Positions 13,591 to 24,950 of a stretch of 64,000 bases of DNA are shown in pieces (the stretch's first letter is position 1; each line of letters begins with the position of its first letter). The DNA comes from Kuschelorhynchus macadamiae (Eukaryota; Arthropoda; Insecta; Coleoptera; Curculionidae): assembly GCA_030620095.1 (NCBI GenBank), contig JAUTXW010002106.1, forward strand, positions 62,001-126,000, read 5' to 3'. The translations under genes and the position numbers were made by a program. A model generated the notes under the pieces. It made no database searches. It saw nothing but the letters and a program-made list of their open reading frames with translations, and had not been told where the DNA came from.

Positions 13591-13734
13591 ATCGGCAATA
13601 TTTTGCAGCTGAGGAGCTGCAATGAACACAACGTACGGCGCGAACTCTGCGGTCCGAAGAATCTTTAAGGCCTGCGGTTCTACATCCAGAATTGCCATTT
13701 TTCCCTCTTGGTGTATCTTTCGGATGGTATCCAA
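13591..13734 (-). CDS. CASK: CASK exon: GK domain core
   Basis: 144 nt, 48 codons, phase 0 at both ends. It opens LDTIRKIHQEGKMAILDVEP and ends VVFIAAPQLQNIAD. ILDVEPQALKILR and the FIAAP strand are the hydrophobic core of the guanylate-kinase fold. The donor is GTAAGT, the acceptor ATTTTAG, and the upstream intron is only 658 bp. Base composition is clearly richer in G+C than the flanking intron, as in the other exons. Confidence 0.95.
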
Positions 13735-14392
13735 CTAAAATATAATACATTTTATGCATATATTTTAAATAGATAAAAACATGTTTTTAATATTTATATA
13801 ACAACGTTGACAAGTAAGTATAAATGTGCCAAAAAATTATACATAAGACATCTGTAAAATAATTGCTGACTGTTCTAGAGCATTATTTAGAATATTTTAT
13901 GGCTGACCAACGATTTTAATATTCATGTAAAAAAAACTGATTCGGTGGATTCACGAAATATGAATTCTTTTTTTGAAGTGGTAACAGAGGTACTATTATT
14001 TAACTTTACTCCGCGACACAAAGAAAATGAAACATCTTTAATTTAGGACCTGACAAGTGCTACCTATTTTACAGCAGCATTCAATTTTTGAAATTAATAC
14101 ATTTCTTTCAGAAGTATCAAATAAAAAACCTAATAACTGATGTTATTAGAAAGTTAAGTGATTTAGGAGATACATTAAATGGGCATAACACGATGATACA
14201 AAACAAAAAAAAAACAAGAAAAGAAACTAGAATAATGGATCTTTTTGTCAGATTTACTAGTACAAAAATGTGTGCTTTGTATAAAGTTCATCTAACATGA
14301 TATAAATTTTTTTTTGCCTCAACATTGTCTGCATTGTCATTCATTTAAAAAAAATCAACAATAATAAATATATAATTTTTATAAATACTAAC
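13735..14392. other. CASK intron (658 bp)
   Basis: Short intron between two GK-domain exons, AT-rich, with no recognised repeat. The plus-strand open stretch at 14088-14300 shows no family signature and is taken as chance. Confidence 0.7.
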
Positions 14393-14532
14393 TTTTGTAC
14401 CATACATAGCATCTTCGTGGGTCCCATATTCCAGATATTCATTAGCTGCAATGTCTGTCATCATCTCATCGTGTGTGACGAAGAAATAATTGCGGCCGTT
14501 CTCTTCATCTGCTCTGGGTTGCCTCGTTGTAT
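14393..14532 (-). CDS. CASK: CASK exon: GK domain, former GMP-binding region
   Basis: 140 nt: two bases finishing a His codon, then 46 codons: TTRQPRADEENGRNYFFVTH, DEMMTDIAANEYLEYGTHED, AMYGTK. This is the NMP-binding subdomain, with the TTR.PR..EENGxxY motif and the EYLEYG..EDAMYGT motif that holds GMP in true kinases and ligands such as phospho-peptides in MAGUKs. The acceptor is CTTTTAG; the donor GTTAGT departs from the GTAAGT used elsewhere. The upstream intron (10.7 kb) carries a Penelope element, a LINE, a hAT and a pogo element. Confidence 0.95.
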
Positions 14533-14820
14533 CTAAAAGGTAATGATCAGACAATACATAGTGATTAATTTTAAAATATTATTCTGTTTTAGGCTTTTTA
14601 CTTGTAATTTGTGACGAGTGAATTAATTAAATAAAGAGGTCCATGCATATTACGCACTAGACGTCGCTAAGTTTCTTTTTAATACTTAGTAACAGCCTAA
14701 TAATTTAAATTCATGAAATTGTTTATAACATTGAGTTAATATAGAACGAAAGCTTTTACGGCTGTGGTCAATTAAAAAATCATGGTTCTTGGGATTAGAC
14801 TGCGCCAAAATGGAATAACT

Positions 14821-14863
14821 TTCCGACGTTTCGCTTTCGATTGCACGAGGCATCTTCAGGGAT
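14821..14863 (-). ncRNA. Hammerhead-ribozyme-like motif in PLE left repeat
   Basis: Read on the minus strand: ATCC, CTGAAGA, a TGCC...AGC stem-loop, GAAAC, GTC, GGAA. CTGANGA and GAAA are the two invariant hammerhead strands, TCC/GGA could form stem I, and the palindrome ACGT could give a minimal stem III. Hammerheads are known in PLE terminal repeats. Caveats: one extra T between CTGAAGA and the stem, a weak stem II, and a nearly absent stem III. Activity is unproven. Confidence 0.35.
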
Positions 14864-14980
14864 CTTTACTTCACGAGATAGGAATACTAAATGAGCTCGG
14901 TGAGATCCAGGCCGGCTATTTATAGTCGAACCGAGACTCGGTATAACGATCGGTTTCCACGTATGATGTAGACTGAGGCT

Positions 14981-15830
14981 GAAGCTTTTGAGGAGGAAGC
15001 CTTAGAGTCGTCTCCATTAAAGTCAAAGTCATTGGTTCAGATATGTAGACGATACTTTTGTAATATGACCGCATGGTCCAGAAAACCTCCCTGGGTTTAT
15101 TCATCATCTGAATCAACAACACGCTAATATATAATTTACAATGAACATTGAATCAGAAGTTCCTTAGGACATTGTGTATAAAGAAAACCAATACATACGA
15201 ATAGGTACTTAAATGCAAATTCCCATCATCATCCAGCACACATTGGTTTACAGAGATCTCGCGCTTTGTGACCAAAATTTTTTACAATCTAAAACCGAGA
15301 AACTTACTCAAGCTTTAAGAGGGAATTACGTATTAGACGGTCAATTAAAAAATATATTAATCCTACTCCACGAAGTGATACTAATAGGAGGTATAGTTCT
15401 TTCATTTATACACGGACTCACAGACAAAATTGCAACGTTACTTCGCCGGTCTAACATATGTACAATCTTTAACACACACAAGAAAATTGGAAAATGTTTG
15501 CGATCGCCAAAGAACATTATTCTTTTCCAAACTGAGTATATGCAATTCCTTGTTTCTGTGGTGATGTCTATATTAGAGAAACAGGACGATCCATATCGAC
15601 TAGCCTTAAGGAACATGCACGATGTATCAGAAGGAAATGTAAAAGAAACCAAAGTTCTTGCATAAGTTTCGGAGTTCTATAAACGGAAAATTAGAGGATC
15701 CATTGAAATTTATAAGCATCCTAACAGTTTTAATAGAGATACGGGCCTCAGTCTACATGATACGTGGAAACCGATTATTACACCGAGTCATGGTTCGGTA
15801 AACACAGGTCGACTATAAATAGCCGGCCTG
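14981..15830 (+). pseudogene. PLE reverse transcriptase/GIY-YIG remnant
   Basis: Starts inside the reverse transcriptase right after motif B (EAFEEEALESS). RYVDDTFV at about 15034-15057 is motif C with the catalytic YVDD, then PHGPENLPGFIHHLNQQ. An internal deletion near 15120 removes about 100 bp found in the 61.5-kb copy, then GHCV-like and NANSHHHPAH blocks follow. 15480-15790 holds the C-terminal nuclease region (KKIGKCLRSPKN, FYKRKIRGSIEIYKHP, DTGLSLHDTWKPI). The GIY-YIG catalytic core is badly decayed here (VSVVMSILEKQDD replaces CGEVYVGETG). Stops and frameshifts make it non-functional. Confidence 0.85.
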
Positions 15831-15995
15831 GGTCTCTCTAAGCTCATCATCATATAGTTCGCTTTTTGCATTGAAACAGTACGGATCGATTCGGTTCACT
15901 CGGCTCCGTACAGTGAAAGTGTATAAGTGGATAATTTTCCTTTACTGGAAATATCACTTGTGAGGTCATTAGTACAGTGAAAGTGCTAAAACAAG

Positions 15996-17181
15996 ATGAA
16001 ACCTAGTAAATCATCCAAAGTCAGGAGAGTTTCTTCGGAAATAAAATCCGAGAAAATCCTACGACTAAAGGAAGAAAATATTCACTTAAGCGAAAATCTG
16101 AAGACCTTACGCGAAGAAAATCGAAGCCTTACAGACAGGCTCGATAGATTAGAAAATCTTCTTCTTGTTACACAGCGAGAAGGTAAGACGACTCGGCAAC
16201 CCCCGCAGAGCGAACCACCAACTACAGCCGCCGAAACCAAAATCAAAAGGAAAAGGGTTAAATCCCCCCCCCAGTGGCGAAAATAGTGAATAGTAGACGG
16301 GACCTGGACAGAAGTCCGCCGTAACATCAAAGGAGCAAACATAGGCTTCAACAAAGCCAAGGCCTCCGGCTCGAGGTTCCAAATTTTCCCGAAAACAGCC
16401 AACGACCATAGGGCCCGGACCCACCACATTAAAGAGGCCAATCGCCCTTATCACACTTATCAACTCCCAGGGGAAGAAAGGACCCCCGCGGTAATCCGCG
16501 TTTTACATATGTACACCCCGGTAGAGGAGATAGCTCAAGAGCTACACGAACTCGGCATTACTGATGCTAGCGTAGTCAGAATGACTTCAAGGATTACTAA
16601 AAAACCCATGCCGCTATTCCTGGTTAAGACTACGAACAACAAAATAATGAAAATAAGCACCCTCTTTGACCGGGTGGTTAAAGTGGAAAATAAGAAAAAG
16701 GACGGCACTGTTAAACAGTGTTTGAAGTGTCAGCAATTCGGGCACACACAATCGCTGTGCACCTACCCAGATAAGTGCGTTAAATGTGCAGGACTTCACA
16801 GATCGGACGCATGCCGACTCCCGGAAAAGGAGAAAGATGGCTCCAAAAATGCAGTTTGTGCTAACTGCAATCAAAAAGGACACCCGGCCAGTTTATAAGG
16901 GCTGCCCGAAATATCCTGCCCCCAAAAAGGCACCTGTAGCCCCATGGGCCAACTTCAAAAATTCAGTTAAGCCTGCAGCCACAAAACCCGCAACTAAAAC
17001 CACCTTCACGGAAGTGGCCAAAACTACCACTACTCCCCCAAAGGAAAAGAAGAGCTCCCCTCCTTTTGATCTCCAGGCTGCAATCCTGCAAGCCGTCACC
17101 GGAACGATGCCCTCTATTGTGAAAACCATAATTCCCACAATAACAAAAGCTGTGGAGGAACAGCTCCGTAGACTAAAATAA
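15996..17181 (+). pseudogene. LINE ORF1 (gag-like, CCHC zinc knuckles), frameshifted
   Basis: Nucleic-acid-binding ORF1 protein of a Jockey-clade retrotransposon. It starts MKPSKSSKVRRVSSEI (15996), with a coiled-coil-prone EENIHLSENLKTLREENRSL segment, then a basic stretch. Stops at 16281-16289 follow a run of nine C that probably shifted frame. The same frame resumes by 16311 (EVRRNIKGANIGFNKAKASG), through HMYTPVEEIAQELHELGITD to the knuckles CLKCQQFGHTQSLC (about 16719-16760), CVKCAGLHRSDAC and CANCNQKGH. A second frameshift near 16885 leads into a Pro/Thr/Lys-rich tail ending AVEEQLRRLK (17181). Confidence 0.85.
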
Positions 17182-17249
17182 GCGATGCCAGAACAACAAA
17201 ACGAAACCTTAAAACTCATGAACTTCTTCTCTCACGATGTCCCAATCGG

Positions 17250-17970
17250 AGAAGAGGGCTTAATGGCACTTTAAGCTGATGACACGGCCATCCTACACCA
17301 AAGCAGAAGCACCCGGATAATGGGCAGACGACTGCAAGAGGACATTGATACCCTTCATGACTGGTGTGTCAAATGGAAGGTTAATATCAACCCCCAGAAG
17401 TCCCAAGCAATCCTATCCCAACGTAGGAGACTGGCTCCAAGAGCTAGAATCCGAGTTGGAGATGTCGAGATCCCTTGGTCAAACGAGGCCAAGTACCTAG
17501 GGATGGCCATGGACAGAAGCTTGACATGGAATAACCATATCAACGCAGCGAGGACAAAAACCAGACGAGCAATGGGTAAACTTTATCCACTGCTCTGTCG
17601 GAAAAGTGAAATGGGACTGAGGACCAAGCTGCTACTGATCCAAACAGTAGCTAGGAGCCAACTCACATATGGCTTCAGTTCCTTCGGATATGCTTCTAAA
17701 TCCCACCTTATGAAGCTAAAGAGGACAGAAAACAAACTCATTAGGATGGCAGCTGACGCCCCATGGTTTATCAGAAATGAGGACCTGCAGCGTGATCTTC
17801 AATGGACACCTATTGAAGACTTCATGCTGCAAAAGGCGACCCGAGCCTTCAGGGCAGCAGAAAATCACCCCAACGAAAACCTGCGAGATCTGGTAGACTA
17901 TGATACGCTAGCTCCGAGACGCAACAACTGGACAAGGTACAGGAGATCTAGACACGGGCTCCTGCACTAA
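17250..17970 (+). pseudogene. LINE reverse transcriptase, C-terminal third
   Basis: Begins at the remnant of RT motif C: MAL-stop-ADDTAIL (17262-17294), where the family has (F)ADDTA. It continues open from 17320 to 17970: LQEDIDTLHDWCVKWKVNIN, KSQAILS, YLGMAMDRSLTWNNHI, the typical thumb of Jockey-type RTs, and ends in a basic tail (RRNNWTRYRRSRHGLLH). The finger and palm parts and the endonuclease are deleted. The 216-codon open run suggests a fairly recent insertion despite the stop at the motif. Confidence 0.88.
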
Positions 17971-18084
17971 TATATTCTAGGATGGAAGTAGGCAAATTGA
18001 AATTTCTGAGTATGCGTGCTCCTCAGGAACTAGATCTTGCCCACTGAAACCCAAAGAGTATCAACAAGTGGCCATCAAACTCCA

Positions 18085-18209
18085 AGAAGAGGATTCCCAG
18101 GTACCTCAGCTGGCTCCGGCGTGAGTTGCAGCTGAACCTGAGGTAAAAGAAGAGGATCCCAGATACCTCAACTGGCTCCAGCGTGAGCTGCAGTTGAAAC
18201 TGAGGTAAA
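18085..18209 (+). repeat. 63-bp tandem duplication in LINE 3' UTR
   Basis: Two adjacent diverged copies (18085-18147, 18148-18209), each AGAAGAGGAT..CCCAG.TACCTCA.CTGGCTCC.GCGTGAG, ending CTGAGGTAAA. Tandem repeats are common in LINE 3' UTRs. Confidence 0.8.
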
Positions 18210-18762
18210 AGAACACCCCATCTCAGCCTCAACACTGCCGGATCACGGAACAGCAGTGTCGCTGAGGGCACAGAAGAGGACCAAAAACTCGAAGACCACC
18301 AGGCACACTGACGGAGGGACACTGGCAACGGCAGACTGGACCACGGGACAGTAGAACGTAGGCAGCGGCAAACTGGACAGAAGAAAGGAGGACAGCAGAG
18401 AAATATCCCCCCCTGGTAAGACGACACTTTCCCTATTAATAATATTTTTTATTTCAGATGACTACAAGTATTGAGAGGTGGCAAAAACATCCTGCCAAGT
18501 GAGGACCCCCCCCCCCTACGACAGCGAGGACCATGTCCTTCATAGGAGTTTCTCCCGAAAGGACGGCATCAACCCCATCGAAGGATCCTTGGCTAGCCCA
18601 ATGATGGTCCATCTGATGGGGGCCCGTTGGGGTTTAGTGGGTATTGTTGACCCCGACAGGTGAAAACCTGACAGAGCAACGAGTGCCACACTGTCTTCCC
18701 TTCTACTGGAAGGGAATTCGTGCATAAAAGCATTCCCCATCGTCACAAAAAAAAAAAAATCC

Positions 18763-18888
18763 AAGCTCATTCAGTGTTCCGATTTCGTGAAGTAAAGATC
18801 CATGAAGATGCCTCAAGCAATCGAAAGCGAAAGGTTGGAAAATGATTCCATTTTGACACGGTTTAATCACAAACAGCATGATTTCTTA
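18763..18888 (+). mobile_element. Right terminal repeat of PLE copy 1 (distal part)
   Basis: Resumes the PLE after the LINE: AAGCTCATTCAGTGTTCC, CGTGAAGTAAAGATCC, a degenerate hammerhead-like block (ATGAAGATGCC, GCGAAAGGTTGG) and the border AATCACAAACAGCATG. Both GAAAC and CTGAAGA are mutated, so this half would not be a ribozyme. Confidence 0.8.
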
Positions 18889-19102
18889 ATTGAAGTAATA
18901 TGTAAAATTGCTCCCTAGGATGTACCGACATCACCATTTCTCACAAGCTGGTTTCTAATAGTCCCTATGTTATAGAGATGAGCGATTTCTTGTGACTGTA
19001 ACTGAACCTTTTTAAACACTGCAACTATTTCGACCCCCAACGTGAGACTAGATAATAGGTACTTTAAGCTCGCTACCGCAGCATCGAACGGCACGCTCGG
19101 CC

Positions 19103-19110
19103 TATATAAA
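19103..19110 (+). promoter_or_regulatory. TATA box ahead of hAT transposase
   Basis: TATATAAA in a locally G+C-rich setting (CTCGGCC before, GCCGGCATC after), about 300 bp upstream of the transposase start. A start site 25-30 bp downstream, near 19135, would be expected. Inference from position only. Confidence 0.35.
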
Positions 19111-19411
19111 GCCGGCATCACACGACAGGGGCCAGTTCTAATTCCAAGAGCGAACGAAGCGATACGAGCGAAAGACTACCAACTAGCAGTGAAGTTGCTA
19201 CCTCTGCGATAAGTGATTATAGTGAGTTGAGTATAGTGTGTTTTGACGCGTGTAAGGCGAGTACTGTATTGTGGCGTGCAGTCGCGCAAGTTTAGTTTTG
19301 ACGTGGACATTTTTATCGGAGAATTAAACTCGTTTCTTCTACCTTGACAATAAAAATAATTTTTACTTCGGGTATAAAACGAAAAAAGAAGAAAAGCACA
19401 TATTTTAAGAA

Positions 19412-21045
19412 ATGTGGACTAAATTGTACTTGTTCGTTAGTGTTAATCAAAAACCCTTCTGTTTGGTGTGTCAAGAATCCCTTTCAGCCTTGAAAGAATA
19501 CAACTTAAAAAGACATTGCGATACAACACACGCCACAAAGTTTGAGACATTTAAAGAACCGTTACGGCAAGATAAAATGAGAGCTCTACAAAGACAGCTT
19601 CAACGACAGCAAGATAGTTTTCAAAAGCAGAACATTGAAAATGAAGCAAGCGTGAAGGTTAGCTGCATTATATTCGAAAAAATAGCTTTGAAATCAAAAC
19701 CTTTTGCTGATGGTGAATTTATAAAGGAATATATAGAGACCGCCGCTGAAGTATTGGGTCCGTCTCAAAAACAACTTTTTTCCAAATTTAGTATGTCCGG
19801 TGTTACTGTGGCCAGAAGAATCGAAGAGTTAGCGTGTTTTGACGCGTGTAAGGCGAAAAGGGTGAAAATTCACTAAAAGAACGTGCATCGAAGTTCGTAT
19901 ACTATTCTGTTGCGCTCCATGAAGCTATATTTATTCGGGGCATTGATGATAATTTTTAAAATTTTGAAATCACTAAGTTGGCTGCCCTTTTTCCAATTAA
20001 AGGAACTACAAAAGGATTTGATATTTATAAGTATTTGATGACAGTACTGAGACGATATAATTTAGAATTGACAAACCTTTCTGCAGTTGTAACAGACGGT
20101 ATAGGAAAAAATTACCATTCGTTCATCAACAAAATCTTTGTGCAAAATCGACAAATATTGATGAGGTGATGAAACTGGTCGTAAAAACCGTGAACTTCAA
20201 TAAATCACGCGTCTTCAACCACAGAGAATTCCAAAATGTTTTACACGAAATTAATGCCGAGTATGGTGATGTGACATATTTTTCTGATGTTCGTTGGCTG
20301 GGCAGAGGAAAAATGCTAAAACGCGTTTTCGAACACAAGAAGGAAATCGCCTCCTTTGGAAACCACAGGGGAAACCACTTTCTCAATTTAGTGACCCCGA
20401 CTGGCTGCGCGACTTTGGATATCTGTCGGATATCACGCTGCACCTCAATGACTTAAACACCAAACTACAAGGAAAAGAAAATCTCATCAACAACCTACTT
20501 GACACTGTGAAGGCATTTGAGTTAAAACTGGATTTATGGAAAAATCAGTAGTTGAAAAAAGAGTTTACGCACTTTCCTAAACTGAAGAGTTGCGAATGTA
20601 TAGATGTTGATAAATATGTCGCAGCACTAGATTTACTCAAAAAAGAGTTCAAATCAAGGTTTTCTGACTTCAAAGATAATGAAAATTACATCAATCTCTT
20701 TGCCCGACCATTCAGTGTATCCGTCGAAGACATGCCAGAAAAGTGTCAGATGGAGCTTATCGATTTGCAGTGTAATTCGAAACTGAAAGACGAGTCGACA
20801 TGGGTCTTCTTGATTTTTATTCAAAAGGTGTCGATCAAAACTCGTTTCCTGAAATCCGAGAACATGCCCAGAAAATGATGTCTCTATTTGGGAGCACATA
20901 TGTGTGCGAGCAGCTGTTTTCTTGTATGAAGAATGTAAAGTCTAACACAAGGTCGAGAGTTACAAACGCCCATTTGGAAGGAAGTTTGCGGGTTGCAGCT
21001 ACAAAAATAAAACCAAATATCGACACACTTGTCAAAACTTTTTAA
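19412..21045 (+). pseudogene. hAT-family transposase (ZBED/GTF2IRD2-like), broken
   Basis: Transposase of the hAT superfamily in at least four frames. 19412-19876: KPFCLVCQESLSALKEYNLK followed by RHCDTTHA is a BED-type zinc finger (CxxC...HxxxxH), then KEPLRQDKMRALQRQL and FSMSGVTVARRIEEL. 19900-20170: YYSVALHEA, IKGTTKGFDIYKYLMTVLRR. 20166-20550: DVTYFSDVRWLGRGKMLKRV is the conserved RW block. 20552-20878: FPKLKSCECIDVDKYV. 20800-21045: YVCEQLFSCMKNVKSNTRSR, then LEGSLRVA, the hAT dimerisation domain. The normal link near 19830 is replaced by a 23-bp segment also present at 19238-19260. Stop at 21043, poly(A) signal 2 bp later. Terminal repeats were not identified. Confidence 0.85.
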
Positions 21046-21047
21046 CC

Positions 21048-21053
21048 AATAAA
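21048..21053 (+). terminator. Poly(A) signal of hAT transposase
   Basis: AATAAA two bases after the transposase stop codon, followed by T-rich sequence. The very tight spacing is usual for compact transposons. Confidence 0.6.
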
Positions 21054-23329
21054 GATTATTTCACTTTGAAATTATATGTTTTTTTATTTTACTGATATGG
21101 TGGTAAAGTGACGTGGACCATTGTGGCCCTTTGGACGATGTGAAATCGATTTTCTTGCACATTGTCATACTTTCAATAATTAAAATAATATTACCTAAAC
21201 ATACTACCTTTTAGAAATTGCCATCGGGGATACATAAGCAAGAACGACAATCCACTGGTAACGTAAATATTTAAATTAATTAAAGTATTTCTTTAATACA
21301 TCGCCTTGCCTCTTTAAAAAAAGACTGACATCAAAACAAAACGGCCCGGACGTAGGTTTTAAATAACGGAAGTCCGTTACAACCCTAAAAGCCTAAAACC
21401 TAACAAGGTTCTGAATAATTTTGAATTTTTAAGCGACAAACAACACAGCCAAATGTAGCGATCACAGTCGCAGTTTTCAGTCACTACAATTTTTAAATCA
21501 TAGTAGCATTTCGCACAGCGATTTAAAAATAACAGTTTAAATCACTTTTACTACACAATTCACATAACAATAAAAATGGGACCGTTGCAGAAGCAACAAT
21601 AAATTTTTTAGCAGATAGATCAAAAACAGAAAAAGGAACAGACTGTTTATCTCCAAAGCGCCAATAGATAAGTCATACGATCAAAGTACTATAAATAAAA
21701 CCTATGATTTAGTCACTTGATGTATATTTTACCACATTATGAAAGATTATTCTTTGTTTCAAAATATATTTTACCTTCGGTTAAATAATAATTTTCTTCG
21801 ATTTTTTCTTTTCCATTTTCTTTATCCGAAAGTTATACTAAACAAAAACGCAGTTTGTCCTAAGGCATTTTTAAATATGCATGTTGCTTCAGAAATTCTT
21901 AAAAGTAAAGCAACGTTACTAAAAGTATTCAAATTTATAATAAGAAATGTATTAAACTTCTGACAGTGTTTCTAATTAATATCAAATATCCGTTAATTCT
22001 GTAGCCCTCTGGAGACTATAGTGGGAAAGTTTTGGTAAAAGTTTTAAACTTGGTAAAAACTGTTTGTTTTATAAACTTTATTTAATGACATAGCTGACCT
22101 ACACTAATAAACTTATTTAAAATTACGTGTGATATTTAATAAAAAAATTAAATTTCAATAGCAATTTTAAGTAAACGATATCTGATGGTAACTTTAAAAT
22201 AGATTATATAATGTATTCAATTACAGATGGTTTAACCCTAGTATCTGCATTGACTTCGGAAGGTGTATTTTGATAAGAGATGCTCGATATACAACCTTCT
22301 GATCACTATTTACTTTTTAATAGGTCAGTTGCTTTTTTACCCTTTTTTTGGCTTTACCGTCGTCGGAAAAATATCTTTATTTACTCAGCTCTTCCTCTTC
22401 CAATTTTCACGTAAAACAATATTTCAAATAAGAAATCTAAATTACTCTGAGTTGAGCGTCTCAATTTTAATAAATATTTGAGAATTTATAGTCTCTTCAT
22501 TCCTTAAATATATTTACTCGAGATTTGGAGATGATAATGCTTTTACGTTGGCGTACGTGCCGATCTTACTACAGAGTGAAAATATTTCTTGAGGGTCTTA
22601 CAAGGTCTTAAAAGGTGTGTGTAAAAAATTTAGAATTAATTTTGTAAACACCTAGGTTGATAATAATGTCACAAACATTTAAAAATCATTCCCTAATCAC
22701 GAAATAATTAAGTTTGAATTTGCCGCTACGACAAAATATTCGTGACACTATCACACTCGTGCAAATTACTTGGCATTAAGGCACTGTTTTTTTTAAATAA
22801 GGTGGCTTGAAGTTCATTTTATTAAAGCCAATTCTGTCTGAGACGTTAATCGTAGCAAGAAAACCTTACTTTTTTTAAATCGAGTATTTGTAGGGAATAG
22901 GATCTTTCGAATTAAGAAATCTAAAAAAAATCAACACAAAAAGAGCCTATTTACCAAATATGTCATCAGTAGGGAAACTTGGGGTAAAATGGCGAATGGG
23001 GTAAGGTGACTAATGCCGAAATTTACATTAAAAATTAGTATTTTTAATTTGTACATTTGGCAACATCTACAGCGTGTGATCACGTATCAATCAGCTAGTT
23101 TGACGTACACGTGGTCTGATTGTTTTCCACAACGTTCCCTATAATATTTATGGTTAGTAAATTTAGTGGTTTTACTATTTAATAAATAAGTACGATTTTC
23201 ATTATTTTCACAAATGATATACTGGTATTAAGAGTAAACAACCACTGTTTGGATTTATCGATATTTTTTTGCTTTAATTTAGAAATAATAAAATAAAGAT
23301 CTTTGTGCATCAGGGGCAAGATTACGGGA

Positions 23330-24480
23330 GTAAGACGACCCCATGAATCTTATATGTAACGAAAAACGAACCGTAGAGAATGGGACGAAAACTCCCACAG
23401 GTTAGCCATATAAGCTCTGGAACAAGAAACCCTATCTTGTTATGCCGCATCAATTGAATACAAAATTCCTGAGGCAATGCTGAGGGGATACCGAGGAAAA
23501 CCGCTTATGGGGGAACTATTTCCACAACATGCAAATCGATTTAAAAATACTTTTACAGCTCAGCAGACTGCAGATTTTGTTCAATATGTCACAGAATGCA
23601 AATGAGGAAAACGGAATACAACACATATTTAATTGCGAAACAGAAATAGCAGGCATTGATTGGTTTCACGTGTTTAAAGCAACCAATCATTTTAGCCTCA
23701 GAAATCCACACGCAACATTTATTGCTCGCCTTAGAAAGTTCAATCAAGTCTAAGTAGAAATATTTTTTAAAAATGTTAAAGACATTTTTAGTTCTGATCG
23801 CATCTATAATGCTGACGAGTCCGGCCTATCCACCGTGCCAACAAAACCACCAAACATTTTAACGCCTACGTCGAGTACCCAAAATAGTATCCGCTGAAAG
23901 AGGCTGTACAACAACTTTAGTTTGTGCCATGAACGCTGTAGGTTCCTACGTGCCACCTTTTTTCCTGTTTGCACGTCAACGAATGAAACCTGAAGTGTTA
24001 AATGGGTGCCCGCCGGGATCGCAAGGAACAGCACATATTTTTTTTTAGATACGCAAAGCCTTCCGTTGATGATCCGGTGTTGTTATTAGCCGACAACCAC
24101 AGCTCACATATTTTTACTTCCAGGCATTAACTTGTAATGAAAATGAAATAATTCTGGTAGGATTTCAACCTCATACAACCCATAGCTTAAAGCCACTCGA
24201 TGTTCCTTTTTTGCTCTCCTGAAAACGTATTACAATCAAGTATGTGACGCGTTTCTAGTCAACAATCCTGGAGCAGTAATTTCTGAAATTCTCGGTCCGG
24301 TATTTGCTGAAGCTTACTGAAAAGCTGCTAAAGTAAGGGTTTAAAGCATGTGGAATCGAACCATTTAATCCGCTAATTAATTCCCAGAAGAAGAAGCACC
24401 AAGAAATAGGAATTATGTAAACACTGCTTTAACCATTGACTTGTAATCAGATTCTGATGACGACTTTTCTTTATACATCC
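23330..24480 (+). pseudogene. pogo/Tigger-type DDE transposase remnant
   Basis: Multiple frames. 23655-23760: GIDWFHVFKATNHFSLRNPH, the CENP-B-like second DNA-binding region. 23770-23840: VEIFFKNVKDIF, then IYNADESGLSTVPTKPP, with the first catalytic Asp in NADES. 23915-24040: MNAVGSYVPPFF, FARQRMKPEVLNG. 24068-24112: DDPVLLLADNHSSHI, with the second Asp. 24163-24215: GFQPHTTHSLKPLDVPF, with the third Asp in PLDV. All three catalytic acids are still readable but stops and shifts separate them. 24700-24850 is Lys/Glu-rich, as in the family's tail. Confidence 0.85.
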
Positions 24481-24950
24481 TTGCAAAAAAAATAATACTG
24501 AACCAGACACCAAAACAAAACAGATCTCATTTAACTAATGCTAAGAGTTCAGCTGCAGATAACCTAGAGTCCAGTAAGAGAAATTTATTTGAAGAAAACC
24601 AAACAGCTTTTAAAAAAAATTAGACCAATAACAACATCAAAAAAACATCCATAACTCGAAAAAAAAAATGTCCGCCTCTGTTATTAGTAACACGTGAGTA
24701 AAGAAATCTTTGGAAATAAAACAAAATGAACAAGCAGAAAAAGAATTGATAAGAAAATTAAGAATAGAAAAAAGGCTATGAAAGAAAAGAAAAATAAGTT
24801 AAAGACAAAGGAAGTGGACAAAAGCCAAACACCTTTAGGTCAATCAACACCCACACAACGTAACTACAAAAAGGTTGGCAAGTGGTCTTAATTCTGCCAA
24901 TCAGAAGATGGAAGTCACTATATGTGTCCAGATCGTAACGAATTATATAC

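Larger units (their letters stand above)
15848..18762 (+). mobile_element. Jockey-like LINE, internally deleted, with poly(A) and TSD
   Basis: About 2.9 kb inserted in the right repeat of the PLE. The 8-bp duplication AAGCTCAT lies at 15840-15847 and 18763-18770; the 3' end has an A run (18746-18759) just before it. Contents: 5' UTR (15848-15995), a gag-like ORF1 with CCHC knuckles (15996-17181), then directly the 3' part of the reverse transcriptase (about 17270-17970), and a 3' UTR with a 63-bp tandem duplication (18085-18209). The endonuclease and most of the RT are missing, so it is dead. The A tail and short TSD fit target-primed reverse transcription. Confidence 0.88.
14741..18888 (+). 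mobile_element. Penelope-like element copy 1, split by a LINE
   Basis: Composite locus. The left end ATAGAACGAAAGC (14741) and right end GATTTCTTA (18888) are flanked by ATTGAGTTAAT (14730-14740) and ATTGAAGTAAT (18889-18899), an 11-bp target duplication with two mismatches. An inverted terminal repeat occupies 14741-14980 (reverse complement of the 3' end, including the last coding codons). Coding remains follow at 14981-15830, and the right repeat is cut at 15847/18763 by the LINE. Relative to the copy at 61.5 kb it lacks the 5' half of the reverse transcriptase. Confidence 0.85.

Noticed and set aside
16082..16463. Minus-strand frames of 104-119 codons over the LINE ORF1
   Set aside because: Shadows of the gag-like ORF1, which has CCHC knuckles on the plus strand.
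18023..18427. 134-codon minus-strand frame
   Set aside because: Lies in the LINE 3' UTR with its tandem duplication; low-complexity Ser/Leu/Pro composition.
19131..21140. CAGGGGCCA / GGCCCTTTGG as terminal repeats of the hAT element
   Set aside because: Match too short and no 8-bp flanking duplication, so element ends were left open.
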